Virus record (IMG/VR): IMGVR_UViG_3300022200_000129
Span: 1 to 39,906 of that record
Strand: one strand, 5' to 3'
Origin: a virus
Length of the DNA stretch: 39,906 nucleotides
The position numbers and the translations under genes are program-made. The stretch's first letter is position 1; each line of letters starts with the position of its first letter. The notes beneath the pieces were generated by a model that did not search any database, was not told the DNA's origin, and worked only from the letters and a program-made list of their open reading frames with translations. Below are positions 15,346 through 23,467 of this stretch, piece after piece.

Positions 15346-15982
15346 AATCTTGAATCATTCTGACCTTTGGCAGGAAGCCTCCAGCCCAATTCTCACGATA
15401 CCAGCATCCCATAAATAAATGGAGTGCCTTTGCCTGCGGAGGAACGATGCGTGAGCGTTCCATACGATCAAACTTCCTGCTTCCTATTAAGGGCCAATCC
15501 ACTGGCTTAAAGCCCCAGTCACCTCGTTCATAAAGTTGACTCATCATCCCAGGGCCTGTCCTGTTTAGAACATTAATCCCTGTGTCAGGTAATCGCTTCC
15601 AGCCTTCATCCAGACAGGCTTTAATAAACGGGTTTTTAGGCATGCAGCCTATTGCCCAATTGCAGATGACCTTGAAAGGCATCCAGCCTGGTTCCTCATA
15701 CGAGATATAGTGTTCTGACTCTGTGGGCAGGGTTCCAATGCAATACATATCGGAATCCAGATACCACCCTCCGTTTTCATAAAGAACATGCAGGCGAAAT
15801 AAATCCGCTGCCTCTACACCCACCACCTTGTTTCCATCGAAACCCAAAGTGCCATACATCTCCTTGTCGGAATACAAGCGCACATCCCAATCGGTATGAT
15901 GCCGCTTTACACTATCAAGACACTCTTGTCCTCCTGCTGGTATCAGTGGACCAACTGTCTGGTGTATGATCTTAGGAATCAC
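15326..15982 (-). CDS. GT32-type sugar transferase (Gly_transf_sug, DXD)
   Basis: 218 residues. The start IPKIIHQTVGP, the AADLFRLHVLYENGG block (58-72) and the LDSDMY segment with the DXD metal/nucleotide-sugar site (Asp76, Asp78) are hallmarks of family GT32 (OCH1-like) glycosyltransferases. It should move a sugar from a nucleotide donor to an acceptor in the cytoplasm. Placement between fibre and internal virion genes in the late operon suggests modification of virion proteins or of the host surface, for example to block superinfection. The acceptor cannot be deduced. Confidence 0.85.
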   Translation of the reverse strand: MIPKIIHQTVGPLIPAGGQECLDSVKRHHTDWDVRLYSDKEMYGTLGFDGNKVVGVEAADLFRLHVLYENGGWYLDSDMYCIGTLPTESEHYISYEEPGWMPFKVICNWAIGCMPKNPFIKACLDEGWKRLPDTGINVLNRTGPGMMSQLYERGDWGFKPVDWPLIGSRKFDRMERSRIVPPQAKALHLFMGCWYRENWAGGFLPKVRMIQDYERAFR

Positions 15983-16304
15983 AACACAGGTTGTTGTTGC
16001 ACCAACCAGGAATAACCTGCTTCGGGTAGAGTTGCTTTCTTACATCTTCCTTCAGCTTTTTGTCCCATTTGCGTATGCTTCTCAGTGCCTCAGAGAAGGC
16101 TTTGATATCTTCTGGTGTGTAATCACTGATGGGCTTGCAAACAGTGCAGGGAACCGTTTCTGTGGTAAATGCAACTGCTTCAGGTTCGCCACCTTGACTG
16201 CTTTTCCAGCCGAAGCATCGAAGTGTAATCACCCATTGGCAAACAGACTGCTGATCGTACTCGCACATAGGCTCCCTCTGCACCCATTCGTATTCTAGAA
16301 TCAT
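15972..16304 (-). CDS. Cysteine-rich hypothetical protein
   Basis: 110 residues from the ATG at 16304, which overlaps the upstream stop (ATGA). It has eight or more cysteines, including CEYDQQSVC, a CTVC pair in the middle and CNNNLCC at the end, suggesting metal binding or disulfides. The lysine-rich region RKWDKKLKEDVRKQL precedes the tail. It is coupled to the GT32 gene by an 11-base overlap. The function is unknown; a small virion or tail component is plausible from position. Confidence 0.65.
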   Translation of the reverse strand: MILEYEWVQREPMCEYDQQSVCQWVITLRCFGWKSSQGGEPEAVAFTTETVPCTVCKPISDYTPEDIKAFSEALRSIRKWDKKLKEDVRKQLYPKQVIPGWCNNNLCCDS

Positions 16305-16642
16305 ATCTTTGCAGTTATATTGGATAGTTGAGCATGTTCCCATTTAGCCTTTGATTGGTTCAGCCAATCATCGTTTGGGATTTGCTTGACTGCTTCTTCT
16401 TCCGATAGCAATTCAGCAAATGCGATCTTCCTAGAATTTCTGCTGCTGACATTGGCTTCAGGGTATTGGCGGAAAGCCAAAGTGATGGTCATTATCGTTT
16501 TGCCATTTTCAACTGCAAATTGAGTATCCACATCAACTTGCGGATCCCACCTTATATCGTTCGGTATTACCCCAGATCTAACCAGGGTCTGATAGTCTGC
16601 GTTATCAGTCAGCTTCTGCTTGAGTTGTTCTAGCGTTATCAT
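16301..16642 (-). CDS. Hypothetical tail-region protein (113 aa)
   Basis: 113 residues from the ATG at 16642 (MITLEQLKQKLTDNADYQTL), coupled by ATGA overlaps to the genes on both sides. The middle has beta-strand alternation (KTIMTITLAFRQYPE) and the end is helical and polar. No family is recognised. It is one of three small genes between the long fibre and the glycosyltransferase, a place where fibre assembly or host-range proteins are often found. Confidence 0.65.
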   Translation of the reverse strand: MITLEQLKQKLTDNADYQTLVRSGVIPNDIRWDPQVDVDTQFAVENGKTIMTITLAFRQYPEANVSSRNSRKIAFAELLSEEEAVKQIPNDDWLNQSKAKWEHAQLSNITAKI

Positions 16643-16956
16643 GTTGTCTGGGGGCAATCATCTGGGCAGGTCATCACACTAAGATCCACCTGGTCAGTGT
16701 CTTCAACGTATGTGTTATCATCGAATGTGATGCGGACTTGTGCGCTCATCTGCTTAGTGTCTCCAGTAGTAGTGTCGGTCACCATAGCAAGCCATATAGC
16801 CACACCAGAAATAGCCTTTCCCCCGCCACCACCATCTTTCCATTCCAGATCACCATTGGCATCAGTGCCTAAATATTTACTGGCGGTGGTAGTGCCATTA
16901 ATGGCGATGGTGGAATTCTTGAAATCAATCCCAACGTGCTGTTCTCGATTTGCCAT
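16639..16956 (-). CDS. Small fibre-like structural protein
   Basis: 105 residues. The N-terminal part (TASKYLGTDANGDLEWKD followed by a five-glycine run) is the kind of sequence found at the heads of phage fibre proteins. The C-terminal half is threonine/aspartate-rich beta structure (DTKQMSAQVRITFDDNTY). It lies 3 bases after the long tail fibre gene. It is probably a minor tail component or fibre accessory. Confidence 0.6.
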   Translation of the reverse strand: MANREQHVGIDFKNSTIAINGTTTASKYLGTDANGDLEWKDGGGGGKAISGVAIWLAMVTDTTTGDTKQMSAQVRITFDDNTYVEDTDQVDLSVMTCPDDCPQTT

Positions 16957-16959
16957 AAG

Positions 16960-19900
16960 TTATCCAACTACAGTGACCTGATATGTTTTGTTATTGGCTG
17001 GTGCTGAGTTGAACCTGATATCAACTGCTGTATCTGTCGCTGATGCGTTTAAGACCACTTCGCACTCGACTAGAGTCCTAGCCGAAATATCCCTTACTGA
17101 AACAACAATATTTTCGGTTTCGAGGTTGTGGGTTACCGTAAAACTTGTTGTTGTAGCATCACCAGTAATTGTGCCTGAATGAACCCTGGCAACTTGTTTG
17201 AGGTTTGTTCCTCCGTTGGAGGCAGTGACTGCTCCATCCGAAGCTATCGAAAGATGTTCACTTTCCGCAGTTCCAATCGATATCCTGTCTATCGTTCCAT
17301 TGGTCTGCATCGCTTTAATGTTAGCGACTGTCCCACTGTCAGCACTGTTTCTAAAGCGAATCATCGGATCGCCAGAAGTTGTTCCTGGTATTAGATCCAA
17401 TTTAGGGTGTGCTTCTCCTCCAGTAAAACCAATGCTTAAACCTGTCGGGGTAAGCCGCATGCGCTCAAATGCATTCGCACAAAACTGCATGAAGTTACCG
17501 TTATGATTGTATCTGATTTGGCCCTGATAGGATCCCGCTCCATCAGTGTCGTCGGCAAAGAAAATACTTCCCTTTCCTGCTGCGCCAGAGCAAATGGTTA
17601 TCCCGTTATCGCCTGATAGTGGACCTACAACCAAATTGTCTGCCTCACTGTAGAATGAGCCAGGACTTGTATTACCTATACCCAATCCAGTCGATGTCAG
17701 GCGCATGCCTTCCTGAATTGCATCTGTTCCCTGTGCGCCTGAAGTAACCCCGTTTACCCAGAAGCTTAGTTCTGTGTTCCAGGTATTTTCAGTGGTTGCA
17801 CGTTCACCCACTATTGCCGCACTGATGTGATCTTGCCCGTCTCCACCGACATTAAACACTAACGGGATTCTGTCTCCTAAAGTTGGGCTGGATGAAGCAT
17901 TCGAGATGACAAATTTGTCAGTGAAATCTGCCGTCTCATTTACTGTTGTGGATGATGTGGTTGGGTTTAAGGCAACCTCAAATCTGCCATACGGGTTGGT
18001 GACGTTTACGCCCAATCCAGTCGATGTGAGACGCATACCTTCTGCGCCACCAGCAATGAAGTAAATTTTATCTGTTCCAAAATAAATTGCCTCGTCGGAG
18101 TATAGGCTAGAACCATTGTAGATGCCTGAGTATGATGCATCACTGTATGTCAACAATCTAGTTGCGGCAGATCCGAAAGCAGCAGATCCAGCAACATCTA
18201 ATTCATAACCAGGACTTGCAGTGCCAATACCTACGTATTTGCCGAAGACCATTTGAGTCGCCGCACCAGGCATGAATTCATTGGTGGTCGAAAAGAGCTG
18301 AAATTCTTTTACGTAAAATGTCTGACCAGTAGATGTTCCAGTTGTTGGTGTACCCGCTGAATTTGCATATGTCATTTGCAACGCAATCAGATCTCCAGGT
18401 TTCCAGCCAGATGTCACATCAAAGTTGAATTTCCTGTAATTGTGAACCGAAGCAGTGTTTGTTGGATCTAAATTGCTGCTTGACGATCCAGTAAGCAAAG
18501 ATGTCGAGGTGGTTACATTGTAGATTCTGTATGCAAAGTGATATGTGCCACTTTCAATGTAAGTGTAGAATTTAAAGCGAAGCCCACCTGATCTGCTTGC
18601 CTGGAAAAATTTGAGGGTTAAATACGAATTGGCACTACCACTTGCTATAGATGCAGTCGCCTCTGGTGTGTCTGCGAAGATAGCAATGTTCCCAGGCTTA
18701 GTAGAGATACCTGAGACGTTGGTAGTAGAAAGAGTGCCTGCACTATCAAGGCGCATATATTCTGCGCCACCTGTTGAAAATCCCAATGTATTATCTGCTG
18801 GAGGATATATACCTGTGTCAGGATCGTTCGTGAAACGAAACCCAGGACCACCAACAGTTCCATCATTCGCAGCAACCCATCCCCCGATTAAAATTCCACC
18901 AACTGCGCTACCTGATCGTTCAACTTTATATGCATATTCAGCCGCATCCTTGTTTGTGGTGTTGACCCTAAAGTTTGGACCATTTGAATTAGAGTTATCA
19001 CTACTTAAAATCTGCCCCCCAGTTACATGCAATAGCTCTGTAGGTGTGGTATGACCTATGGCAATATTCCCACTGCTCTCATAAATAACAGAGTCTTCAA
19101 GGGCGATATTGTTTGCTCCGAATTTGGGAATGTAGTTTGCACTCCCCGTCGAATAAGGTTTTGGGTAGACTGCATAAGTTCGAGCAATCGTTGCATTATT
19201 CGGAAGTGTGCTTTCTAGAGAAACAGACCAACCGTCAATCCAGCTATTATATGATCCTCCGCTATGTGCGAACAGAACATCACGTATGCTTACTTTAATG
19301 TAAGCCCAGGTGCTTTCAGCCCCTAGCCAACCTTCCTCGCCAGATGAGTTAGTTCCATATTTTTCAATGTAAACAACACATTTGCCGTCTGAGTTAGCAT
19401 TGAAGTGAGCCTTATATTGTTCGTTGTTCTCAGAGTTCGATGAGTCGATGTTGAAGTAATGGCTTTGCCAATAACCTGCACCATTCCCTGAGTTAACCAA
19501 ATATCCGCCAGCCGCAAATGTTACACCCCTAGTGTTTGAGTTGTATTCATACGTATCTATCTTGAACGATAGCATTGTTGAATTGAAATCAACTGGCAGA
19601 GTGATTGCCAAATAACCAGCGGAAGAAGAATGATTCCCAGCATAGTTATGATTCAGGTAACCCCCACCCACCAGGGATGCATGATACGTACGCCCAATGC
19701 CTTTGCTCTTGTCAACCTGTAGGTTGCCAACCTTGACATCAAGATCTCCTGCTGAATTTATCCTGAGTGCCTCTGCCGCAGTTCCACTGCTTGTGGTAGA
19801 CAGAGAGATCTCAGTATTACCGCTCGATGAGTGCGGCTTGAATGTCGCTACACCATTAGTTCCACTGTAGGACAGTTCCAGGGAGTTCGTTCCAACCCCA

Positions 19901-21693
19901 CCGTTTGAATCAAGCAAGTACAATGTGCCTGACTCAGATAACTGCATCCTGGTGCTACCGTCAGACTTGAAGATGTGCCGCCCTAGTGCATTGGCTGAAA
20001 CAGCATCGTATTCGATGGACGCATCGTTGGTAGTTCCATTGGCCGAAGTGCTGATTACCAAACCTCGATCCAGATTCGCACCTGTGAAGCGAGCTATAGA
20101 TGTGTTGACTGTGCCGCTAACAGCAGTCAATGCCTTGTCAGGAGTCGATCCAATACCCAATCGCTCATGCACCTTCACATCACCGTCAGATTCGACTGTG
20201 ATGCGTTCTGTGTTGTTTGTGCCAATGCGTACATTCTTTGCCCCCCGATTCCAGACCATTGCATGATCATTGGAATCTATACCAAATAAAATTCCAGTAT
20301 TTGCAGAACTTCCATCCCAAACTCCAGTTGTTGAGTTGCCAATCGATATGTAGGCTGACCCTGTTGTGGTTTTTTCGATCTGCGCCAACACCGTCGATGC
20401 ATCTTTGACATGCAGCTTTGCCCCAACGGCAGTGGATGTAAAATTACCTATACCCAACTGCTGGGATTCATCCAGAACCATCCCCAGAGTGTCTGCGCCT
20501 GTTGTTTGGTCTGTCCAAAACTGTAATTTGGCTCCAGCCCCATTGAGTCCCAACGCCTTGATGGCTGCGTTGTTGTAATATTGATTGGCATTAGGCGAAG
20601 CATCGTCCTTAGATCGTGCAGTCAGATCTAGTACTGCTGGATTTGACGAATCAGCACTCTGAGGAAGGTTTGCCTCAAGCCTTATTGTGGCAGGTTTACT
20701 GTCGCCCGAATCACCTTTGGCTATGATCAGGTAGCTACTGCTACTAGCGACACCAACCCCCAAATGACTAACCTGAATGTCATCAGCCAGTTGAGCAGAT
20801 GTCACCGTATTGTTGGCAAGTTTGGCTCCAGTGATCGCTGCGTCCTGAATCGTAACGGCATCGGAAACAATCGAGATCGGAGCGGCGACAGATACGCTTA
20901 TCGCATCACCAACTTTGACCAATCCATCCCCAGCAGTAAGCTGACCTGCCCCTGAGAACTGACTCCAGGTATAGGCACTAGCATCGGTGTAGGTCCAGCC
21001 TGTGTTGTTATTTACGGTTCCACCTTCTACAAAAACATAAGCCCCTTCTGACAAGCTATCGGAATCTGAGTCATCAGCTAAACTCCAGGCACTAGTATCA
21101 ACGATGTAAATGCCGTTTTGGGAGGCAGTGGTCTGATCCTTAACAAGGATGCGATCTCCTGTAACTAAGCTAATCCCATCGATGTTTTTTTCGCCACTTA
21201 GGGTGATTGCTCCAATCGCAGGTGTGGTCGCCGCTTTTACGGAAGCCTTGATATCCAAACCCTGGATCGCATTGTCTACATAGAGCTTGTTTGCCGCATC
21301 TTCATCGGCGGATGGTGTGCCAACCTTCAGGACTCCTGAAGTGCCGTAAACGGGGATTTTGGAGGCTACTGCGGTGGTGCTGGTATCATACCCATCCAGC
21401 AGATCTGCGTTAAGGTTATCGACCTTGCCAACCTTGCCACTTTCAACGGTAAAGGGGACTGTGCCTGTGGTGGGGTTAAAATTAGGAACACCCGTCAGCG
21501 CACCTGAGTAGTTACTCTCGATCAGCGCAAACCAATTACTGCCGTCATGAAAGTAGAGATTACCCCCTGCCGCTGCCAACTGCCCTTCAACTCCTGCATG
21601 AGCGGATATGTCCGATACAGTGTGGACTTTAGGGTTAACCAGATATGCGCTGGTTTGATAGGCGTGATCTACAAAGATTTTCTTTTCGCTCAT
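16960..21693 (-). CDS. Long tail fibre protein
   Basis: 1577 residues from the ATG at 21693. The N-terminal portion has fibre-type modules (DLLDGYDTSTTAVASKIPVY, then ANKLYVDNAIQG and DRILVKDQTT). The body is low in charge and rich in G, S, T and N with recurring short units such as EGMRLTSTGLGIGNTSPG and AVGAKLHVKDAS, typical of repetitive trimeric beta-fibres. The final module (TVTHNLETENIVVSVRD, ending YQVTVVG) is a compact C-terminal domain related to that of the 217-residue gene next door. It should bind the host receptor. It is the main host-range candidate and likely the fastest-evolving part of the genome. Confidence 0.85.
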   Translation of the reverse strand: MSEKKIFVDHAYQTSAYLVNPKVHTVSDISAHAGVEGQLAAAGGNLYFHDGSNWFALIESNYSGALTGVPNFNPTTGTVPFTVESGKVGKVDNLNADLLDGYDTSTTAVASKIPVYGTSGVLKVGTPSADEDAANKLYVDNAIQGLDIKASVKAATTPAIGAITLSGEKNIDGISLVTGDRILVKDQTTASQNGIYIVDTSAWSLADDSDSDSLSEGAYVFVEGGTVNNNTGWTYTDASAYTWSQFSGAGQLTAGDGLVKVGDAISVSVAAPISIVSDAVTIQDAAITGAKLANNTVTSAQLADDIQVSHLGVGVASSSSYLIIAKGDSGDSKPATIRLEANLPQSADSSNPAVLDLTARSKDDASPNANQYYNNAAIKALGLNGAGAKLQFWTDQTTGADTLGMVLDESQQLGIGNFTSTAVGAKLHVKDASTVLAQIEKTTTGSAYISIGNSTTGVWDGSSANTGILFGIDSNDHAMVWNRGAKNVRIGTNNTERITVESDGDVKVHERLGIGSTPDKALTAVSGTVNTSIARFTGANLDRGLVISTSANGTTNDASIEYDAVSANALGRHIFKSDGSTRMQLSESGTLYLLDSNGGVGTNSLELSYSGTNGVATFKPHSSSGNTEISLSTTSSGTAAEALRINSAGDLDVKVGNLQVDKSKGIGRTYHASLVGGGYLNHNYAGNHSSSAGYLAITLPVDFNSTMLSFKIDTYEYNSNTRGVTFAAGGYLVNSGNGAGYWQSHYFNIDSSNSENNEQYKAHFNANSDGKCVVYIEKYGTNSSGEEGWLGAESTWAYIKVSIRDVLFAHSGGSYNSWIDGWSVSLESTLPNNATIARTYAVYPKPYSTGSANYIPKFGANNIALEDSVIYESSGNIAIGHTTPTELLHVTGGQILSSDNSNSNGPNFRVNTTNKDAAEYAYKVERSGSAVGGILIGGWVAANDGTVGGPGFRFTNDPDTGIYPPADNTLGFSTGGAEYMRLDSAGTLSTTNVSGISTKPGNIAIFADTPEATASIASGSANSYLTLKFFQASRSGGLRFKFYTYIESGTYHFAYRIYNVTTSTSLLTGSSSSNLDPTNTASVHNYRKFNFDVTSGWKPGDLIALQMTYANSAGTPTTGTSTGQTFYVKEFQLFSTTNEFMPGAATQMVFGKYVGIGTASPGYELDVAGSAAFGSAATRLLTYSDASYSGIYNGSSLYSDEAIYFGTDKIYFIAGGAEGMRLTSTGLGVNVTNPYGRFEVALNPTTSSTTVNETADFTDKFVISNASSSPTLGDRIPLVFNVGGDGQDHISAAIVGERATTENTWNTELSFWVNGVTSGAQGTDAIQEGMRLTSTGLGIGNTSPGSFYSEADNLVVGPLSGDNGITICSGAAGKGSIFFADDTDGAGSYQGQIRYNHNGNFMQFCANAFERMRLTPTGLSIGFTGGEAHPKLDLIPGTTSGDPMIRFRNSADSGTVANIKAMQTNGTIDRISIGTAESEHLSIASDGAVTASNGGTNLKQVARVHSGTITGDATTTSFTVTHNLETENIVVSVRDISARTLVECEVVLNASATDTAVDIRFNSAPANNKTYQVTVVG

Positions 21694-21697
21694 ATAA

Positions 21698-22351
21698 TTA
21701 TTGGACGATGACTCGCAACCTCTGACCTGCATCCGATAGGTCTACAGTTGCGGTGGTTTCTGTAACGGAAACTTGTGTGTCGATCTCAGTTTGAGATTCG
21801 TACTCTAGAACAAGCACATCGGGCTTGTATCCTAGGTTGTGGTTGAAAGTGTATGATTTGATCGTCCCAGGAGTTGAGGGTGTGACGAACTCAAGGTGAC
21901 CTTTTACTGTTGTTTGGGAGTAGATTTGGACGGTGTAAATCTGACTCTGGTTGGAGTTGTCGGTGACAACCCCATCAGTCACTGGATGTATGACGGGATC
22001 AACCTGATCCGCAGGCAAGGTTACATCTTCTGTAATGGACCCACCAGGGCCTGTCTTTACTACCCGCTCTGGATCGGGGATTGCAGGAACCTGGACTGGA
22101 ACACCGTCTGGTGAGCCTACATAAACTTTCCCAGGTTCTAAATCTCTACTTCTTAAAACATCGTCAGGTAGTTCGTTGTCGCAGCACTTGTCAAAATCTA
22201 CGTGCTTCGGAACGAATCGCCCTTGTTCGTTGGCGACGAGAATCTGCCCAGGTTCCGCTATTTCAAGCTTCGACCCTTTTATCCCAGCGTTCTTCGATAC
22301 CTTTGAATCGGTAATCGCTCCACTGGCAATCTGGCGATTCTCAACAGGCAT
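21698..22351 (-). CDS. Short tail-fibre-like protein
   Basis: 217 residues. The N terminus (NRQIASGAITDSKVSKNAG) resembles the repeated units of fibre proteins. The middle is proline/valine-rich. The end has FNHNLGYKPDVLVLEYES and ends in LRVIVQ, matching the layout of the final domain of the adjacent long fibre. It overlaps the upstream stop (TAATG) and lies 4 bases before the long fibre start. It is probably a second receptor-binding or fibre-connecting protein. Confidence 0.7.
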   Translation of the reverse strand: MPVENRQIASGAITDSKVSKNAGIKGSKLEIAEPGQILVANEQGRFVPKHVDFDKCCDNELPDDVLRSRDLEPGKVYVGSPDGVPVQVPAIPDPERVVKTGPGGSITEDVTLPADQVDPVIHPVTDGVVTDNSNQSQIYTVQIYSQTTVKGHLEFVTPSTPGTIKSYTFNHNLGYKPDVLVLEYESQTEIDTQVSVTETTATVDLSDAGQRLRVIVQ

Positions 22352-23463
22352 TAGATCTGGTAGAAGGTCAGATTAACTACGTTCGGATTCCTCAGATACA
22401 CGTTTGAGATATTTTTGGGATTCCCTGTTTCTGTGCCATTGTTGTTGACAAATACAAGGTCCACATACGGATGCTCTGTTCCATTTTGCGTGTCCTCATC
22501 TCCATTTGAATCAATGGACATCACTCCAACCGAATCATACACAAATGCCATTGGCTGATTCTCGTTGTGAGACGTAATAGCTGTTCCAATGACTCCCAGA
22601 TTATCGCCATCGGACAATATGCCCTCAGCAAAAAACACTCTAAGACCACCGTATCTGTTTGATCCAATTTGAATTCTTCTTATGTAGTGAATGTTTTTAT
22701 TGAACGTCAGATTAAATGGATTGTTGTTGAAAACATCTAATGCAGTATGACTGATATTCTCACTTGCCCAGGCTTGCGTGTAGGCAATAGGAATCCCAGT
22801 GATAGATCCAAATGCTAAAGGTGCATTACCTGAACCAGTGCTCTTGAGGTATTGGTTAGCCGCAGTAGGCTGAAGGACTTTTGCTTTTCCGTAATACGTG
22901 TCATCACCAATTGTGTCGGTAGTATTTGGGTCAAACACAATTAGCCCACAACCTCCCTGGCTGGTAGAAGCCTTTCCACCGTTAGCAGACAAACCCCCTC
23001 CAGGCTGAATATTACCAATGTGAGCCTGGACCGCATTGGTCTGAAGCATGCTCTCAGTGATCACATTGTCTTTGATCGCAAAGTTAAGTTTATTGGCTCC
23101 AGAGGTTGTGACCTCCAGATTCCCTGTGATAACCCTGGGTTTCAGATCTGTGGTATCATTTACCAGCAGGCTGATCTGATTGTCACTGTTGTCATCCTGT
23201 GCCAATGTTGCGATGCCTTCAGCGTTTCCACTGGAGTCCCCTCGCAAGATGTAGTTAGCCCCACCAATAGCACCAATCTTTGCTTGAGTTACCGCATTGT
23301 CGATCAGCTCGCTTGTCCCCACAGTGTTTGCACCAATATCACTGGAGTCGATTGACCCTGTGATCGATACAGTGGGTGTGGCAATCAGGTTGAGGTTTGC
23401 TGCGGAAAGAACCGTCGAGGAGGTGACGGTGATGCCTGGAGTAACTGTTGCATTAAGTCCCAT
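22351..23463 (-). CDS. Tail structural/fibre protein
   Basis: 370 residues, rich in N, T, S, G and I. The N-terminal region repeats short strands (ITVTSSTVLSAANLNLIATP, then DSSDIGANTVGTSELIDNAV and TQAKIGAIGG), a pattern common in fibre shafts. The C-terminal 100 residues look like a separate beta domain (FVYDSVGVMSIDSNGDED). It is located directly after the nozzle gene, so it is likely the fibre protein that attaches to the tail. No specific family assigned. Confidence 0.7.
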   Translation of the reverse strand: MGLNATVTPGITVTSSTVLSAANLNLIATPTVSITGSIDSSDIGANTVGTSELIDNAVTQAKIGAIGGANYILRGDSSGNAEGIATLAQDDNSDNQISLLVNDTTDLKPRVITGNLEVTTSGANKLNFAIKDNVITESMLQTNAVQAHIGNIQPGGGLSANGGKASTSQGGCGLIVFDPNTTDTIGDDTYYGKAKVLQPTAANQYLKSTGSGNAPLAFGSITGIPIAYTQAWASENISHTALDVFNNNPFNLTFNKNIHYIRRIQIGSNRYGGLRVFFAEGILSDGDNLGVIGTAITSHNENQPMAFVYDSVGVMSIDSNGDEDTQNGTEHPYVDLVFVNNNGTETGNPKNISNVYLRNPNVVNLTFYQI

Positions 23464-23467
23464 AGGA

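Noticed and set aside
16960-21693. Repeats in the fibre gene as CRISPR or satellite DNA
   Set aside because: The repeated units are short protein motifs (MRLTSTGLG-like) in one long frame with irregular spacing, as expected for fibre proteins; no CRISPR-like array was seen anywhere.
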